This document shows, in pieces, positions 47,431 through 57,830 of a stretch of 64,000 nucleotides of DNA (position 1 is its first letter; the number at the start of each line of letters is the position of its first letter). The stretch comes from Dolomedes plantarius (Eukaryota > Arthropoda > Arachnida > Araneae > Dolomedidae). The DNA is taken from contig OU015503.1 in assembly GCA_907164885.2 (NCBI GenBank), positions 124,862,556-124,926,555 on the forward strand. The letters are read 5' to 3'. The position numbers were made by a program, and so were the translations under genes. The notes under the pieces are model-generated. The model did no database searches, was not told the origin of the DNA, and was given only the letters and a program-made list of their open reading frames with translations.

Positions 47431-48021
47431 ATGTGCGAAAGTACCATTATTCCCATGGGAGAAATCTGCGGTGTTTGTCAAGAATCCCTCCTTTCGTCGG
47501 CATCAATGGTTACGATTTTGCGTTGCGACCATCGTTTTCACGGGACGTGTTTGGCAGCGTGGATGCTGGACGAATATCGTTGTCCCACGTGTAGGGAACC
47601 CTTCGGTCCTTTTCCGAACGACTTGAACGTGCATGGTTTGAAGGTCGAGGGAAAATCTCTGACCACGCGATACTTTCGACAGGAACCTTTCACGTCCCTG
47701 GACAAAGATTTTCAATTGTTTCTGAAGAGGAGGGCTTACCGGATGTACGGGAAAGATGCAGCGAGACGCTCGGACGTGACTGACCAAGATCTTTCCCGAT
47801 ATCCTCCTTGGACTGCCTCGAGATTGGCCGCCAATTTATTTTGGAAAACGTGCAGTAAGAAAATGATCCGACACATGTGGAACTTTATTCGACGATACCA
47901 TCAATGCAATTGGGAATGTGAAAAGGTGTGGTGCATCGAGAAGATTGCGAAACGGAATGTATTTCTGGAACTGCATGGAGTAATGTATGGAGGTGGAGAA
48001 CGGGTACAATTATTTAAGTAA
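47431..48021 (+). CDS. RING-finger protein, 196 aa
   Basis: The start is set at the first ATG, 47,431 (MCESTIIPMGEICGVC); the longer open frame upstream begins at a TTG. A TTTATAAACC box and CCCTCAGTTATT initiator lie about 210-245 bp upstream; the leader contains a 95-bp duplication (CCAGTTTGGATTGTGTGT-like). The RING reads CGVCQES, CDHRFHGTC and CPTCREPF (C3H2C3-type). The C-terminus (YPPWTASRLAANLFW, YHQCNWECEKVWC) parallels the 183-aa RING protein in the repeat arms, so the two are paralogues. Likely E3 ubiquitin ligase by family. Confidence 0.8.
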   Translation: MCESTIIPMGEICGVCQESLLSSASMVTILRCDHRFHGTCLAAWMLDEYRCPTCREPFGPFPNDLNVHGLKVEGKSLTTRYFRQEPFTSLDKDFQLFLKRRAYRMYGKDAARRSDVTDQDLSRYPPWTASRLAANLFWKTCSKKMIRHMWNFIRRYHQCNWECEKVWCIEKIAKRNVFLELHGVMYGGGERVQLFK

Positions 48022-48024
48022 CTG

Positions 48025-48410
48025 AAAAAGGAATTATCTGCTGTGGATTCCAAAAAATAGTTTGAACCTAGAATCTCGTATGAGTTGGAAAGAAAAGAAA
48101 AACAAAAAAATTTTGACACTTTTGAATTGGACAATATTCAGTATTATTTCTTATATGGTTAAAAAATACATTGATGTTAATATGCGAATTGAAGGTCATT
48201 GAAAATGAGAACTCGGGACTTAAAAAGAAGGATCTGTTGTGATTCCAAATGAAGTGTGTTTTAAGCCTGGAATCTCGTATGATTTAGAAAAAAAATATAT
48301 ATCTTTGAAATTGGACAATATTCAGTATTATTTCTTTTATAGTTAAAAATACAATAATATTAATATGCAAATTGAAGGTCATTGAAAATAAGAACTCGGG
48401 AAAGAATAGG
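48025..48410. repeat. About 190-bp direct repeat pair, 3' of the RING gene
   Basis: Two copies share GAATCTCGTATGA, AATTGGACAATATTCAGTAT, AATTGAAGGTCATTGAAAAT and GAACTCGGG. No gene. Confidence 0.75.
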
Positions 48411-48425
48411 TTGTGAACAAAAGTA

Positions 48426-48427
<2 letters not shown>

Positions 48428-48510
<83 letters not shown>

Positions 48511-48545
48511 TTTTTTTTTAATTAATTTTTTTAATTAATTTTTCC
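48428..48545. terminator. A(n)T(n) palindrome with AT-rich tail
   Basis: About 49 As, about 28 Ts, then TTAATTAATT phrases. CTATATAAACC follows at about 48,554. Confidence 0.7.
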
Positions 48546-48552
48546 TTTCCTT

Positions 48553-48871
48553 GACTATATAAACCCTCTGTAGATACCCAGTCCGACAGATGGATTGCAA
48601 GACTAATGGTTTTCCGTAGTAGGTCATAATTTTCTTGGATTGCTCGGCTTATTACAACTTGGATTGCTCAGCCTGTATTGGATTGCTCATAAAAAAATTA
48701 GGATTGTAAAGATTACAAGAACCGTGAAACCCGCTATTATATATATTTTACAGTCCCTCTCGTAGACTTGGAAATTTATATTACGTACCGGTCCTCCAAG
48801 ATTTTGTTTTTTTCTTTCTTTCTTTTTTATCGAAGAAAAGAAAGACAAGGAAGCACAACGTCGACGGAATA
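48553..48871 (+). promoter_or_regulatory. TATA-initiator promoter and long leader of the 306-aa gene
   Basis: CTATATAAACC at about 48,553 and ACCCAGTCCG about 25 bp on. The 290-bp leader has a GGATTGCTC phrase repeated (48,640, 48,661, 48,679) and no ORF. A pyrimidine tract at 48,805-48,830 could belong to a leader intron, but no clear AG junction was found. Confidence 0.45.
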
Positions 48872-49792
48872 ATGGCCACGGAAACTCAAAATTGGGACGA
48901 ACGATCTACGGAAGACGTTTCTTTGAGCTTTCGAACAATGCAAATATTGGACGACGCACTACATTTGCAGGATTCCGGGGAAGCAGCAGTAAATTTACAG
49001 GATTCGAAACCACTACATTTGCAGGATTCCGGGGAAGCAGCAGTAAATTTACAGGATTCGAAACCACTACATTTGCAGGATTCCGGGGAAGCAGCAGTAA
49101 ATTTGCAGGATTCCGGGGAAGCAGCAGTAAATTTGCAGGATTCCGGGGAAGCAGCAGTAAATTTGCAGTATTCGAAACCACTCAATTTGCAGTATTCGAA
49201 ACCCCTCAATTTGCAGTATTCGAAACCCCTCAATTTCCAGTATTCGAAACCCCTCAATTTCCAGTATTCGGAACGAAATTTGCATTCGAAATCCCTCAAT
49301 TTGCAGGATCCCGAAGACAACAATTGGCAAACCGTAGGGAAATTGCATTCGAAACGCATCGATTTGCAGGATCCCGAAGACAACAATTGGCAAACAGTAG
49401 GGAAATTGCATAGGCCGTGGCAATTCTGGGAATTCCCGCAGAGATTGGGTGTCGTCGTCCTACAGTTCAACAAGAACGGTAGACCCGTCGCATTCTGCGT
49501 CGCAAACTTACGCGGCGTCACCGCCAGAATTCCATGTCGCAAGTATTGGATAAACGACCTCAGGGACATACTCGAATATTACCGGATCACCCATTGTTAC
49601 CTCCTCGGAGAGGTGACCTACCGGATCTTGAACAAGTACCTCGACCAATTCGTACTGATTATCGACGACAACGACGACAGGCTCAAGTACAAGTGCAGGG
49701 GATGCAAATCCTACACGTGCATACAGCTCATGGCCGTCTACGCCCTCAAGAGGAACTTTCGAAATACCAGGCTCGATTGGTCACACACTTGA
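48872..49792 (+). CDS. 306-aa protein with LQDSGEAAV and LQYSKPLN repeats
   Basis: ATG at 48,872 (MATETQNWDERST). Residues 30-180 are repeats built from LQDSGEAAVN (30 bp), LQDSKPLH and LQYSKPLN (24 bp). All are multiples of three, so other frames are also open. The C-terminal 120 residues look globular: WQFWEFPQRLGVVVLQFNKN, CRKYWINDLRDILEYY, HCYLLGEVTYRILNKYLDQF, and a Cys pair in KCRGCKSYTC. The family is not recognised. The layout (repeat region plus conserved domain) matches the other accessory proteins of this block. Confidence 0.65.
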   Translation: MATETQNWDERSTEDVSLSFRTMQILDDALHLQDSGEAAVNLQDSKPLHLQDSGEAAVNLQDSKPLHLQDSGEAAVNLQDSGEAAVNLQDSGEAAVNLQYSKPLNLQYSKPLNLQYSKPLNFQYSKPLNFQYSERNLHSKSLNLQDPEDNNWQTVGKLHSKRIDLQDPEDNNWQTVGKLHRPWQFWEFPQRLGVVVLQFNKNGRPVAFCVANLRGVTARIPCRKYWINDLRDILEYYRITHCYLLGEVTYRILNKYLDQFVLIIDDNDDRLKYKCRGCKSYTCIQLMAVYALKRNFRNTRLDWSHT

Positions 49793-49799
49793 TGATGAA

Positions 49800-50076
49800 G
49801 AAAAAAAAATATATATAAGTTTCTTAGAAGATAGAAACCGGAAAAAAAAAAGAAAGAAAATACAAACTTGGTAGATAGAAACCTTTAAAATACAAATTCA
49901 TGAAACTTGAAAAAAAAAAATTTTTTTTTAAACATAGAAACCTTTAAAATACAAATTCATGAAACTTGAAAAAAGAAATTTTTTAAACACAGAAACCTTT
50001 AAAATACAAATTCATGAAACTTGAAAAAAGAAATTTTTAAACATAGAAACCTTTAAAATACAAATTCATGAAACTT
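49800..50076. repeat. About 55-bp tandem repeats, four copies
   Basis: Units share AGAAACCTTTAAAATACAAA and TTCATGAAACTTGAAAAAA. They lead directly into the A-run of the next palindrome. Confidence 0.8.
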
Positions 50077-50077
50077 G

Positions 50078-50170
<93 letters not shown>
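50077..50170. terminator. A(n)T(n) palindrome
   Basis: About 47 As then about 45 Ts, marking the boundary between the plus-strand accessory block and the compact two-strand block. Confidence 0.7.
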
Positions 50171-50175
<5 letters not shown>

Positions 50176-50436
50176 TATTTCACTAAAAGGTATTTATACA
50201 ATAATCCAAAAACAAAAAATAGGAAAACTTCAAAAATACGGTTAAGCATCCCTGACAAAGTTTGTTTGTCATCCTTCATGACTTACTTTTCAATAAAGTA
50301 TAAATTATGTACATTGTTTATCTTTTGCTCTTTTTCCTCATGTATTTTACTCACTGTTTAATGGCTCGTAACCTTTTATCATATTACATGGCCAAGCCAT
50401 ATTCCTTTCACTGGAATCTTTTGCGTTGGAACCAAG

Positions 50437-51522
50437 ATGTCAAACTCGCATTTGATTCAATGGTTTGAAGGCCTCTTGTTTGGAAATGAACATCTTTCAT
50501 TAGAACCGCCTTGTGAAATAAAAACACTTTTATTACGGATGGAAGCTGAAAATATTCCTTGGGCTCACATTATGATGAAAGGGGGATTAACGGCCTTCTC
50601 GTATCAAATTCACGGTGATTTGAATACTTTAATCGATCATTTGGAAAAAGAATGGTTAGATCAACATCCTTCGTCCGAACTTTCCGCTTTGCAAACACGT
50701 GTTGTATCCCGTTTTTGGAAAGAATTGCAGATTCTAATGGGGCGTCGTGAGCCTCCTCTAACGTTACCCCTAAAACCAGAACAGGATGATGACCAAATTT
50801 TAAAAGATTTGTTAACAACCAAACCAGCTTCCACTTCTTATCAATCCGCCTCTTTTTGGGGTGAAGTTGCTCGCCGGTTTATCAATCTTCGTCGACCCAC
50901 GAAAGAATTAACCGATATACCTCAAACATCTTTTGAAAATTTCAAGCGAGTTATGCTTCTATATGATGTCACTTGTCAAATGCAAGGTGCTTACACTGAT
51001 CCTTTCAAAATGTATTTAGTACGTCAGTCCGAATACGTGAATGCTGCTCATTGGCAATCGGATTCATTATTGGAAACTTTCATGCATTCTAAACCCAACC
51101 ATCCCTTGACGCAATCTATTCAAAGTTTATTGCTTCGTACGTTAAATCAATTTTTTCATGGTCATAAACCTTCGGCACTTTTGAACTCTTGTCCTGAACT
51201 AGATGCATTGTTACACAATATACAAATTATCCATTCTTCTGTACAACAAGTCCCCAATGGTAGCGAGCCACCAAAGCTTATTGACGTCTTTCAAAGGCTC
51301 TTGGCTTTAAGTAATCAAGATGAGTTATGGGAAAATAATATACAGTTGATGCCGCCGTGTACGGAAGTGACGGGAACTGATTTGTTTCTCCTCACTGAAC
51401 AATTACAAATGGCTGAACGTCAGAATAGGCTAATGTGGAAATTTATCAACGTAAATGATTCACTATCTGTTCCAAAGCAGCCCGCGAGCATTTGCTGGAG
51501 CCCTTATGCCAAGGGCAGCTAG
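50437..51522 (+). CDS. 361-aa protein, unknown, first gene of the compact block
   Basis: ATG at 50,437 directly preceded by CCAAG, with no TATA box at the early-type distance. It has a mixed helical composition with FWKELQILMGRREPPLTL, FWGEVARRFINLRR, FKRVMLLYDVTCQMQG and LLLRTLNQFFHGHKP. There is no signal peptide or membrane segment, and no motif was recognised. Codon use is more AT-rich than in the accessory genes. The 3' end overlaps the convergent 51,446 gene by 77 bp, unlike the palindrome-separated pairs. A structural or replication protein is possible; nothing in the sequence decides. Confidence 0.7.
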   Translation: MSNSHLIQWFEGLLFGNEHLSLEPPCEIKTLLLRMEAENIPWAHIMMKGGLTAFSYQIHGDLNTLIDHLEKEWLDQHPSSELSALQTRVVSRFWKELQILMGRREPPLTLPLKPEQDDDQILKDLLTTKPASTSYQSASFWGEVARRFINLRRPTKELTDIPQTSFENFKRVMLLYDVTCQMQGAYTDPFKMYLVRQSEYVNAAHWQSDSLLETFMHSKPNHPLTQSIQSLLLRTLNQFFHGHKPSALLNSCPELDALLHNIQIIHSSVQQVPNGSEPPKLIDVFQRLLALSNQDELWENNIQLMPPCTEVTGTDLFLLTEQLQMAERQNRLMWKFINVNDSLSVPKQPASICWSPYAKGS

Positions 51523-51946
51523 TCTGTACGTGATTGAGTGTGGATACGCCAAAGTTTTCGACATTGATACGATATAAAATACCAGCATCGTCCAACACTT
51601 TGGATTGAAAACTGTTACCTTTGTATCCGAAAACAATAATGGATGTCCCAAGAGCGGCTTGGAGGACCTGATAACGGTTTCTCAGAAACGCAATCACGTT
51701 TGAATAAGGCTCCCCATTCGTCGTAGTCACCAGGACATCGGGTCTTGAATGCGGATAAAGTCGTCGAATTTTAGCATAATTAATTGGGCTTGTAATAAGG
51801 AAATTTTTTTGGACTCCAAGCACATCGAAATACGACAATTCTAACGGTATATAAGTTTTACCCAGCACAACACCTTGGGAATGAACCAACGCATGAGTCA
51901 TAATAAAGATGAAAAACTTTGGGATGGCCTCCTTGATTGTTGCCAT
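51446..51946 (-). CDS. Cys/His-tailed protein, 151-166 aa, unknown
   Basis: The open frame starts at 51,946; an internal ATG at 51,901 (MTHALVHSQGVVLGKTY) would give 151 aa and would clear the divergent gene at 51,909. It contains VLGKTYIPLELSYFDVLGVQ and ends with FGVSTL and CPWHKGSSKCSRAALEQIV. The Cys-x2-His ... Cys pattern before a final helix looks like a metal site. Short proteins with a similar N-terminal beta part and C-terminal C/H tail occur in invertebrate DNA-virus-like ORFs, but I cannot name the family. It overlaps the preceding convergent gene by 77 bp. Confidence 0.6.
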   Translation of the reverse strand: MATIKEAIPKFFIFIMTHALVHSQGVVLGKTYIPLELSYFDVLGVQKNFLITSPINYAKIRRLYPHSRPDVLVTTTNGEPYSNVIAFLRNRYQVLQAALGTSIIVFGYKGNSFQSKVLDDAGILYRINVENFGVSTLNHVQTSCPWHKGSSKCSRAALEQIVNHLR

Positions 51947-52172
51947 AGTTATGGTGTTACTACTTATAACGGTAATAGTAATGGCATATGTAATGTATCA
52001 AATGGCTAATGCAAAAGCCTTTGTATTTGATAAAACAGATGACATGAAAACGACGACGAAAGGTATGGAAGCCGCTAAATTCTGGCAAGATAACAAAATG
52101 CTCATCATATCACCAACTGTATTGAACGTCCTTGGTATGGTCCTGTTGGGATTAATATATGTCATGGGATAA
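51909..52172 (+). CDS. Small two-pass membrane protein, 87 aa
   Basis: ATG at 51,909 directly preceded by ATAATAAAG. There are two hydrophobic segments: MASLIVAIVMVLLLITVIVM-type at about 5-27 and IISPTVLNVLGMVLLGLIYV at about 65-85. A polar loop lies between them. It is followed 10 bp later by another small membrane protein on the same strand. Candidate virion envelope protein by size and topology; family unknown. Confidence 0.65.
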   Translation: MKNFGMASLIVAIVMVLLLITVIVMAYVMYQMANAKAFVFDKTDDMKTTTKGMEAAKFWQDNKMLIISPTVLNVLGMVLLGLIYVMG

Positions 52173-52182
52173 ATATAAAGTA

Positions 52183-52392
52183 ATGGCTTTGCAAAAAATT
52201 TTGTTTGTTGCTTTACTCGTCCTTACGCTTGTCAGTTTTCTAACGTTTTCATATTTAGCATATGTGACGTATAATGATGAAACAAATAAGGGGAAAGCCA
52301 CAGTTACCATAAACAAGTTGTTCTATATAATCATACTCTTTACGTACATAGGTCAGTTTGGTGCAATGGGTATGATAATGTTCAAAACATAA
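52183..52392 (+). CDS. Small two-pass membrane protein, 69 aa
   Basis: Start chosen at 52,183 (MALQKILFVALLVLTLVSFL) because AAATATAAAGTA sits directly before it; the same string precedes 55,462 and 55,074. An upstream ATG at 52,159 overlaps the previous gene. Membrane segments lie at about 4-28 and 47-66. It is followed by an A/T palindrome shared with the convergent 52,556 gene. Confidence 0.65.
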   Translation: MALQKILFVALLVLTLVSFLTFSYLAYVTYNDETNKGKATVTINKLFYIIILFTYIGQFGAMGMIMFKT

Positions 52393-52417
52393 ACAGAAAT
52401 CCAAACAAACTAAATTG

Positions 52418-52520
<103 letters not shown>

Positions 52521-52555
52521 AAATTAAATTTAATTTATTAATATATATGTCCTAT

Positions 52556-52864
52556 TTAGTTTTGCTTTTCGCTTTCTGGCTGATTCAATTGTTTCACAAC
52601 AGACTGCTTGACTGTTTGTCGCACCTTATTCAGGTACATGGTTAAAGTATCTTCAGCCCACTTACCAATAGATTTCAAATGATCCAAATTGTTGGAAGCA
52701 ATATACATCATATAAGCTGTTAACCCAATTGTTAGCAGGCTTAACAAGATAAATATCCAGCGACCCGTTACTACAGACAAGGCTAGCAAAATACCTTTCA
52801 CATAAATTGACGCATAAAATAATACACCATGAGCTATATACTTTTCATCAGTCTTTCCACTCAT
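52556..52864 (-). CDS. 102-aa membrane protein with helical tail
   Basis: ATG at 52,864 directly preceded by TAATTAAG. Hydrophobic segments at about residues 12-32 (HGVLFYASIYVKGILLALSV) and 35-55 (WIFILLSLLTIGLTAYMMYI) are followed by a charged amphipathic tail. It lies 5 bp downstream of the VP91-like gene on the same strand and could be co-transcribed with it. Candidate envelope protein; no family assigned. Confidence 0.65.
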   Translation of the reverse strand: MSGKTDEKYIAHGVLFYASIYVKGILLALSVVTGRWIFILLSLLTIGLTAYMMYIASNNLDHLKSIGKWAEDTLTMYLNKVRQTVKQSVVKQLNQPESEKQN

Positions 52865-52869
52865 CTTAA

Positions 52870-55074
52870 TTATACATTTAAGTCTAAATTATTAAGAAAA
52901 GTCTGAGCTTTATATTTGGCAATCTGTACAGCTTTAGTCGTAAAACCTTTTTGCTTTACTATAAAGGCTGAAGGGATTTCTAATGAAAAATTTGGATCAA
53001 GCTTAGGGACCCCCTCTTCGTATACGACATCTGGTGGATATGTCTGTCTATACCTAAAGTCTAACATTACCTGTTGTCTGACTATCAAATTAATGCGTTG
53101 ATTTTCTGGAACTGCTAGACCATCGACAGGGATGATTTTATTTTCTTTATTTATTTCCACGCTTCCAAACAAATTATAGGCCACTTGTTTAATTGTCTTT
53201 AATTCATTTGGAAGAAATACCGTTGGTTCAGTACTTGCAAACAATACTGAACTCATGTCTCCTGGATATTTACATGCAAACCTTTTATTCTGCACTTTTA
53301 CAATACCTTTCGTGTTAGAGGATGGGCAAAACACAAACGGTTGTTCCAGATCACAGGTGGCATATATTGTTTTGTCCCATACAAAATTACTCGTTTGTAT
53401 CAACTGACCTTCCCGGCAAGATTCTTTGTCAAGAGGGATTTGTTCCTCCACTTTTCTTTGAGTCCAAAATTTAAAATTATAATCCACGGATTCTTTTACA
53501 ATGGAATTGTTTAAAAATCTACATTTGGACTGTTTATCCGGTAACAGAATAAAAAATGAAGGAATTTGGGATAAAAATGGATATTGTTTGCACTCTGTAG
53601 CATAGCAAATGTTATAGACTGAATTATAATGGGGTGCAGAGGGAGGACATGCGGGTTGTGGATTCTTGGAATAATTCCATGTTTTGATCCAATTGTCGTA
53701 TTCGTTTAAGGAATCAAATCGAAAGACAGGCAAGTTTTCAAATTTGAAGGTGTCTGGCTCTTCTTTAACGCATTTTTCACCGTTAAAGTACTGTAAATTG
53801 GGACAACGAATAATTTGTTTATGATAGCAATCATAAAATAATTCAGGTTTATCTTTAACTGGTAGATGAATGCCGAAGCGTTGGTCCTCGCAAGCTGATT
53901 CCATTCTAAATCGTTTACTCGCGTGATATCCCTCTGGTATATCGACAAGACGTCGTTTATTTCCTTCACATTTGTATCCTTTCAAGCTGTCATATCGTTC
54001 TGCCAAGTTCCAGTTTGGAAGATATTTGACAAAGGCGTGCTGAGATACAATTGTTTCGTCTTCATTTATAGGAAATACGTTCGTGCATAATGATGGAGTT
54101 GTACATTTTTCACCATCAAACACCATAGGTAAATGAGTCAAATTCTCACCTGTTGAGTCTAAAGGATCCCACTCAAGGGGGCATATATCAGGTTTTGTCA
54201 TTTGTCCATCAAAACATGAAGTATATCCAGGTATAAAACGAAACGGACCTTCTTCTATTTCAGGTAAAGATGTTATTGTTCCGTCAGGCTTACCAACACA
54301 TTTGGAAGATTCACACCCTCTTTGAATGTCAAAAAATTGAGTGTTTGGTGGACATTTCATAAATTTTGGACGACCGTTTACGCAGTCGACACGGGTTGTG
54401 ACATTCAATAAAAATGAATCATTATGGGCTTCACAATAGTACAATACATCATTTTCGTCGTGACAGGCGTTGTACATAAAAAAATGTTTGTCCGGGCAAT
54501 TTTCTAAAACTTCTTCCTCATTCTTACATTTCATGTATTGATTAATGTTTGACTCAACATTTAGAACGGTACCGTTTGGTTTACCGGTACATCTGTTAAT
54601 AGGTCTACAAGCACCTTTCGAAAACAATGTTCCTGAAGGACATATATGCACGCTCTGAATGCGATTTTCATCACACTTGAAATAAAATACATTACCTTCC
54701 TGAAGAACGAATTGGTGATTATTTTGAAAATTGCCTCCATCATCGACTATATCGTGTTCTTTTAAGTAATCATGCAAAGATTGTGCCTCTGCTAATACAC
54801 TCTCCCCAGACGGAACATTGTTACAAACGTTTTGATGAACAATTTTTCCATTAGAAAACATGTACGATTTTGGAAATTTGTGTTCCCAAACAGTTTTTCC
54901 ATCTATTTCAAATATAAAGTGATCTAGACCTTTGGATCGCAATTTTGGATTATAAGAAGGGGTAACAGACTGAGATCCTACATTGGGCTTTGGAACAGGG
55001 GAAGAAGAGTCAAAATAAAAGTACCAAAAGTACAAGAGTACCAGACCAAATATAAAGGCTTTGGCCATATACAC
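52870..55074 (-). CDS. VP91/PIF-8-like virion protein, 734 aa
   Basis: The N-terminus has a hydrophobic anchor (AKAFIFGLVLLYFWYFYF) followed by a Pro/Ser linker, then a large Cys-rich ectodomain. Several segments have a peritrophin-like spacing, e.g. CPSGTLFSKGAC, CPDKHFFMYNAC, CPPNTQFFDIQRGC and CPNLQYFNGEKC. These are chitin-binding type modules. Length, anchor and Cys pattern resemble baculovirus/nudivirus VP91 (ac83, PIF-8), a nucleocapsid-associated and oral-infectivity complex protein. The start could also be the ATG at 55,068. AAATATAAAGG lies just upstream on the minus strand. The family call rests on architecture, not alignment. Confidence 0.65.
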   Translation of the reverse strand: MYMAKAFIFGLVLLYFWYFYFDSSSPVPKPNVGSQSVTPSYNPKLRSKGLDHFIFEIDGKTVWEHKFPKSYMFSNGKIVHQNVCNNVPSGESVLAEAQSLHDYLKEHDIVDDGGNFQNNHQFVLQEGNVFYFKCDENRIQSVHICPSGTLFSKGACRPINRCTGKPNGTVLNVESNINQYMKCKNEEEVLENCPDKHFFMYNACHDENDVLYYCEAHNDSFLLNVTTRVDCVNGRPKFMKCPPNTQFFDIQRGCESSKCVGKPDGTITSLPEIEEGPFRFIPGYTSCFDGQMTKPDICPLEWDPLDSTGENLTHLPMVFDGEKCTTPSLCTNVFPINEDETIVSQHAFVKYLPNWNLAERYDSLKGYKCEGNKRRLVDIPEGYHASKRFRMESACEDQRFGIHLPVKDKPELFYDCYHKQIIRCPNLQYFNGEKCVKEEPDTFKFENLPVFRFDSLNEYDNWIKTWNYSKNPQPACPPSAPHYNSVYNICYATECKQYPFLSQIPSFFILLPDKQSKCRFLNNSIVKESVDYNFKFWTQRKVEEQIPLDKESCREGQLIQTSNFVWDKTIYATCDLEQPFVFCPSSNTKGIVKVQNKRFACKYPGDMSSVLFASTEPTVFLPNELKTIKQVAYNLFGSVEINKENKIIPVDGLAVPENQRINLIVRQQVMLDFRYRQTYPPDVVYEEGVPKLDPNFSLEIPSAFIVKQKGFTTKAVQIAKYKAQTFLNNLDLNV

Positions 55075-55087
55075 CTTTATATTTGTG

Positions 55088-55267
55088 ATGGAGCCATTAT
55101 TTTCTACAGAACAGTGTCAAAAATGGTCAAGAAAACTTAAAATCAAAACATGTTGTTCGAATCCGAAACTTGTTCCTTTTTTGAAGCAAGTCAGGGCTAT
55201 GGATGAAATGCCTACATTATATAAAATGTGTGAAAGTTGCAATCGGATTATAAGGATCGGTTACTGA
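55088..55267 (+). CDS. Small Cys-rich protein, 59 aa
   Basis: Divergent from the VP91-like gene with only 13 bp between start codons. It reads MEPLFSTEQCQKWSRKLKIK, then a CC pair and CESC near the C-terminus. It overlaps the 57-aa minus-strand gene by 7 bp. A metal-binding role is possible from the Cys residues. No signal peptide. Reality of the gene is supported only by tight packing. Confidence 0.45.
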   Translation: MEPLFSTEQCQKWSRKLKIKTCCSNPKLVPFLKQVRAMDEMPTLYKMCESCNRIIRIGY

Positions 55268-55434
55268 ATCCATCCCAGTGTATTCCTGATTTTTTGATCA
55301 ATTACATATTCTCGCCATTCCTTGGGTTCCATATCATGGTACAGAGTACTCCAGGTAATTTTTACATACGTACGATACAATTGATGGTTCCAGCAAATGA
55401 AAAATAGAAACCCCCACAGAGTAATCAAAAGCAT
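55261..55434 (-). CDS. 57-aa membrane-anchored protein, PIF-7-sized
   Basis: A short ORF (ATG at 55,434, stop at 55,261) begins MLLITLWGFLFFICWNHQLY, one N-terminal membrane segment, followed by a charged tail with HDMEPKEWREYVID. It fills the gap between the 59-aa gene (+) and the 295-aa gene (+). Length and topology match PIF-7, a very short per os infectivity factor of baculoviruses with an N-terminal anchor. The identification is a guess from size, topology and neighbourhood. Confidence 0.45.
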   Translation of the reverse strand: MLLITLWGFLFFICWNHQLYRTYVKITWSTLYHDMEPKEWREYVIDQKIRNTLGWIQ

Positions 55435-55461
55435 GTCACTTTGCTTACGTAAATATAAAGG

Positions 55462-56349
55462 ATGAAACGACTCGGCAGTAAAGAAAATTTGATCACGAAA
55501 AAACAGGCCAAGTTACTAAAGGCTGGACCTCTCAATGAAAAACTTGTAGATGATCTTATAGGGGACAACAAACCGGAGGCAAAACATGTCAATGAAGAAC
55601 TTGCAGATGAGCCTGCAGGGAACAATGTACTCGAGAAAGAACATGTTGATGAAGAAATCGTGGATGATCATGCAGGGGGTCAATCGCTGGATGATATAAG
55701 AGAAAAGATACCCGTCCCTTGGACCGAATATTATATTAATAATTATGCTCAAAAAGTGGATAAAAGTGAGTTTTATATTCAGGATTCAGATAAAAATGAA
55801 AAAATTTATATTAATGACGAGGGGAAGAAGATATATGCTGTAAAAGAGGATAACAATTACAAAATTCAATTTCCACCAGTTAATAACACCGGGGAACCAA
55901 GATACATTATAACAGAAAACGGTAAATTACAATACCCGAAAAACTTGTCTACAGGGAGAATAACCTTTCAAAAAGACAACGATGGGAACGAAAACTACCC
56001 AGAAGGAACTAATACTTACCCAGAAGACTCTGAGGGTGTACCTCATTATGCTTTGGATAAAGACGGAAAACCCAAATTTCTCAAAAAGCACGGATCACCC
56101 TTTTATGCTATGTTAAAAGGAAAGGAAATTTATCCAGTTGATTCAAAAAAGAACATGATATATATGTTAAACAATAACATAGAAATCCCAGCCTTTAACG
56201 AGAAGAAGGAAGCATATTACGCGAAAACTTCAGATAATAATGAATATTATCCCCGAATATCTTATACAAATGAGGATATTGGAAAGAATGTGAACATTTT
56301 CGGAAGCATGACCGTAAATCCTGAAACCGGCAGAAGTAGTTTTGAGTAA
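55462..56349 (+). CDS. 295-aa protein with Tyr-rich YPxD/YAxD-type repeats
   Basis: ATG at 55,462 preceded by AAATATAAAGG. The N-terminal 90 residues are Lys/Glu-rich with LADEPAGNN-like repeats. From about 95 on, imperfect repeats of about 13-16 residues occur: KSEFYIQDSDKNEKIYINDE, KIYAVKEDN, NYPEGTNTYPEDSEGVPHYA, EIYPVDSKKNMIY, YYAKTSDNNEYYP. The same repeat style fills the 433-aa convergent neighbour. There is no membrane segment. The regular Tyr/Asp/Gly/Asn pattern suggests a beta-rich solenoid or fibre-like structural protein (inference). Confidence 0.65.
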   Translation: MKRLGSKENLITKKQAKLLKAGPLNEKLVDDLIGDNKPEAKHVNEELADEPAGNNVLEKEHVDEEIVDDHAGGQSLDDIREKIPVPWTEYYINNYAQKVDKSEFYIQDSDKNEKIYINDEGKKIYAVKEDNNYKIQFPPVNNTGEPRYIITENGKLQYPKNLSTGRITFQKDNDGNENYPEGTNTYPEDSEGVPHYALDKDGKPKFLKKHGSPFYAMLKGKEIYPVDSKKNMIYMLNNNIEIPAFNEKKEAYYAKTSDNNEYYPRISYTNEDIGKNVNIFGSMTVNPETGRSSFE

Positions 56350-56387
56350 ATGTGGCAAAGCAACTGTACAATAACTGAATGATTGTA

Positions 56388-57794
<1,407 letters not shown>

Positions 57795-57830
57795 CTTGGT
57801 GCACTAATAACCTTTATTACATTATACAAG

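Noticed and set aside
48886..49569. 227-aa minus-strand and 173-aa plus-strand ORFs over the 306-aa gene
   Set aside because: Repeat-driven shadow frames; the chosen frame alone extends into the globular C-terminal part.
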